From: Chloroflexota bacterium
GTDB taxonomy: Bacteria; Chloroflexota; Anaerolineae; B4-G1
Direction of reading: 5' to 3'
Assembly: GCA_024232355.1 (NCBI GenBank)
Contig: JAAEPW010000992.1
Span: 1-15,630 of the forward strand
Length of the DNA: 15,630 bases
The notes beneath the pieces are model-generated. The model ran no database searches. It saw only the letters and a list, made by a program, of their open reading frames with translations, and was not told the DNA's origin. Of the stretch, positions 13,975 through 15,630 are shown one piece after another. Within the stretch, counting starts at the first letter, position 1. Each line of letters begins with the position of its first letter. The translations under genes and the position numbers were made by a program.

Positions 13975-15315
13975 CTAGGGGAGATTGCCAGGATCATAGT
14001 CCATTTCGGTAATATACAGTGTACCTACAATGAACTCACCATCAGAGTAGCTGCCTACCCAGATATCGTACTGCCCACTCACGGCACTCTCGAGTTCGAT
14101 CATTGGATCATAACCGGCAAAGTCGTCGTTGCAGTACCAGTCTCCAGAGGGGCCATTGACGATCAATGTAGAATCCTCTTCCTCGCCAGCAACGAAAAAG
14201 ATACGCAGCAGATCGGATCCGCTTGTCAGATTGATGCGATAGTCGGGGGCGCTTGCCGCATATCCTCCACAGTCAGAGCCCAACTCTGCCGCCACGTCGA
14301 CGGAGCCACCACTGATCAATGCAACCTCGTGAGGATCAGGCTGAAAACCCGATTCCAGATCTGCGGTCCCAAAGCCAGGCTCCAACGAGATATCCAGGCC
14401 ATCGCCACCATCCGAAGATGCCCCTCCCTCAGGGAGATTGCTCGGATCATAGTCCATCTCGGTGACGTACAGTGTGCCCACGATATACTCGTCGGCAGAG
14501 TAGCTACCCACCCAGATATCGTATTGTCCGCTCTTGGCATTTGCAAGCTCGACCATCGGGTTCCAATCGGAAAAATCATCGTTACAGAGCCAGTTCCCAC
14601 TTGGATCATTAATAATCATAGTGGCGTCCTCCCCCTCATCAGAGACGAAAAAGACGCGCAACAAATCAAAGCCGTCTATCAGATTCATACGCAGGTCTGG
14701 CGCGCCGGTAGCGTACCCTCCGCAGTCCGTGCCCAAGTTCAGTGATACCACGTCAACCTCTCCACCACTGATCAAGCTCATTTCTTGCAGATCGGGCGAA
14801 AAACCTGATTCCATATCTAACGAGCCAAAGTTTGGGTCACCGCTAATGCTCAACTCTGTGGCGCCATCGCTGCTTGGCTGCGCCACTTCGCTAATCGTCC
14901 AGGTCACCGTTCCATCCAGGTCCTGCGCCCACTCGGTGGCCAAAACCTCATTGTCGCAATCGCGGGCCTCCACATCGTAGAGTCCCACCGGCACCTCAAA
15001 AGTATGGCTATCCCCCGGCCCGATGACGTCAGAGTCGCCCAGCCAATCATTGCCCCAATCATCGTCATCTTCGGGAGAGATGAGCACGTAGCAAATGGTC
15101 CCCTCCGATTCATTTTCAATGACCAGTGAAGCGGTCTCTTCAGTCGGCTCCTCGGTAGGAGGAGGTTCTGTAGGCGGGGGAGGAGGCTCCGTGGGAGGAG
15201 CCTCTGTAGAGGGAGCTAACGTAGGCGGAGGTGGAGTCTCGTTTCCGCCTCCGCACGCGAGTGTGGCTATGACGAGAAATGCCACAGCTAATCCTAAAAG
15301 TCGATGTTTCTTCAT
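13975..15315 (-). CDS. Lipoprotein with tandem PPC-like repeats
   Basis: A 446-residue exported protein of unknown function. The N-terminus is a lipoprotein signal (MKKHRLLGLAVAFLVIATLA before Cys21); the -3 residue is Thr rather than the usual Leu, but CGGG after the cleavage site fits. Residues 27-60 form a Pro/Thr/Glu-rich linker. Residues 62-145 are a beta-type domain with ICYVLISPEDDDDWGNDWLG. Two tandem repeats of about 140 residues follow (155-294 and 307-446), each with SGFxPD, DCGGYA, DLLRxFFV, PSGxWxCNDDF and SGQYDIWVGSY; the latter parts resemble PPC (bacterial pre-peptidase C-terminal) domains. The ATG at 15315 follows AAGGAG (15328-15323) by 7 nt. No enzyme motif is visible; binding or surface sensing is plausible only as inference. 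It is transcribed alone. Confidence 0.85.
   Translation of the reverse strand: MKKHRLLGLAVAFLVIATLACGGGNETPPPPTLAPSTEAPPTEPPPPPTEPPPTEEPTEETASLVIENESEGTICYVLISPEDDDDWGNDWLGDSDVIGPGDSHTFEVPVGLYDVEARDCDNEVLATEWAQDLDGTVTWTISEVAQPSSDGATELSISGDPNFGSLDMESGFSPDLQEMSLISGGEVDVVSLNLGTDCGGYATGAPDLRMNLIDGFDLLRVFFVSDEGEDATMIINDPSGNWLCNDDFSDWNPMVELANAKSGQYDIWVGSYSADEYIVGTLYVTEMDYDPSNLPEGGASSDGGDGLDISLEPGFGTADLESGFQPDPHEVALISGGSVDVAAELGSDCGGYAASAPDYRINLTSGSDLLRIFFVAGEEEDSTLIVNGPSGDWYCNDDFAGYDPMIELESAVSGQYDIWVGSYSDGEFIVGTLYITEMDYDPGNLP
13978..14853 (-). repeat. Tandem intragenic duplication in the lipoprotein gene
   Basis: Two copies of a roughly 420-bp coding unit, 14434-14853 and 13978-14397, are separated by a Gly/Ser-rich linker of about 36 bp. 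Their protein copies align end to end, and parts of the DNA are nearly identical (for example around 13991 and 14441, starting GGATCATAGTCCAT), suggesting a fairly recent internal duplication. Confidence 0.8.
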
Positions 15316-15630
15316 TATACTACTCCTTTCTCGATGAGTTTGAAAATTCTAGTTGCAGATGATCTTGCCAATCAAAACCTTGACAAAATCATCAGCCTAC
15401 ACCCCAACACACAAGCCATCGGATCATGCTCGAATAATATCACCCCCTTTTTTGCCGCCTTGTACCATTTCTCAATCGGCAGAAATTTCGGTAGTGTTCA
15501 AAAACCGCCCCTTTTGGACAGTTTTTCAGCTTGGTCTACTGGACACTTTTGCCCCAAGCTATTTATAATTTGAAGGACACTGAACACTTTCAGCAGAGCA
15601 AAATCGCCAACTCTGGGCTCAAAACCAGCG
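15316..15630. other. Right-end region without a complete gene
   Basis: This region holds the lipoprotein promoter, a start-like + strand frame at 15334 beginning MSLKILVADDLANQNLDKI that loses any recognisable pattern after about 25 codons and stops at 15571-15573, and an 8-bp inverted repeat AGTGTTCA (15493-15500) / TGAACACT (15581-15588). No ribosome site precedes 15334, since only 18 bp separate it from the divergent lipoprotein start. The final ~130 bp have no reading frame I can support; they may belong to a mobile element or a gene beyond the window. Confidence 0.4.
15346..15375 (-). promoter_or_regulatory. Probable promoter of the lipoprotein gene
   Basis: On the - strand TTGATT (15375-15370) and TAGAAT (15351-15346) are separated by 18 bp, placing the start about 25 nt before the ATG. 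A second -35-like TTGTCA further upstream lacks a matching -10 at 17 bp. Confidence 0.5.

Noticed and set aside
13855..14745. A 296-codon + strand frame antisense to the lipoprotein gene
   Set aside because: It lies opposite a clear lipoprotein with signal peptide and repeats, runs through the strong terminator, and its own repeats merely mirror the duplicated gene.

Overview
The window reads as a piece of a bacterial chromosome, most likely from Chloroflexota (Anaerolineae-like). This is an inference from three things: a very large secreted protein ending in the short motif YLPLLMR close to its C-terminus, a Pro/Thr/Glu-linked lipoprotein whose acylated Cys is followed by GGG, and a mid-range base composition. 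No rRNA, tRNA or CRISPR array was seen.

Left flank (1-2470, + strand). The window opens in the 3' end of an IS5-like insertion sequence: a transposase tail (3-95) and a right inverted end near 137. It abuts an amidohydrolase-superfamily gene that has lost its first ~100 codons, including the usual N-terminal HxH metal motif, and also carries a frameshift near 1120, so it is a pseudogene (~138-1264). A short CheC-like gene follows with its own promoter; its two phosphatase motifs are altered. A 470-bp gap then holds no convincing protein gene but does hold a good + strand terminator with upstream hairpins, so a small RNA or a long 3' UTR is possible.

Core (2471-15315, all - strand). Read in the direction of transcription: (1) a two-repeat lipoprotein with its own promoter and a strong terminator (13919-13950); (2) a nitroreductase-family protein with its own promoter; (3) a dihydropyrimidinase/hydantoinase-like enzyme with its own promoter; (4) an MgtC/SapB-DUF4010 membrane protein with its own promoter, followed without a gap by a 1.25-kaa secreted CotH-kinase/lamin-tail-domain protein; (5) an ade-lysA-small membrane protein-Nif3-like operon whose promoter overlaps the end of the CotH gene. 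Adenine deaminase feeds purine salvage and diaminopimelate decarboxylase makes lysine; the Nif3-like protein and the small membrane protein are of unknown role but are translationally or transcriptionally tied to them.

Regulation. Four - strand promoters have 17-bp spacers and a TAYACT -10 box, three of them with an upstream TGC (extended -10). The mgtC and hydantoinase upstream regions each also contain a near-identical GCACAC(C)TTGTGC palindrome.

Right flank (15316-15630). There is no complete gene. A start-like fragment at 15334 reads KILVADDLANQNL and could be a remnant of a receiver domain or of a phosphoglycerate dehydrogenase, and an 8-bp inverted repeat brackets 15493-15588. The most unusual parts of the window are the MgtC-CotH/LTD pair, the CheC-like protein with changed active sites, and the possible RNA at ~2150-2386. 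I did not find strong evidence for a wholly new multi-gene system.
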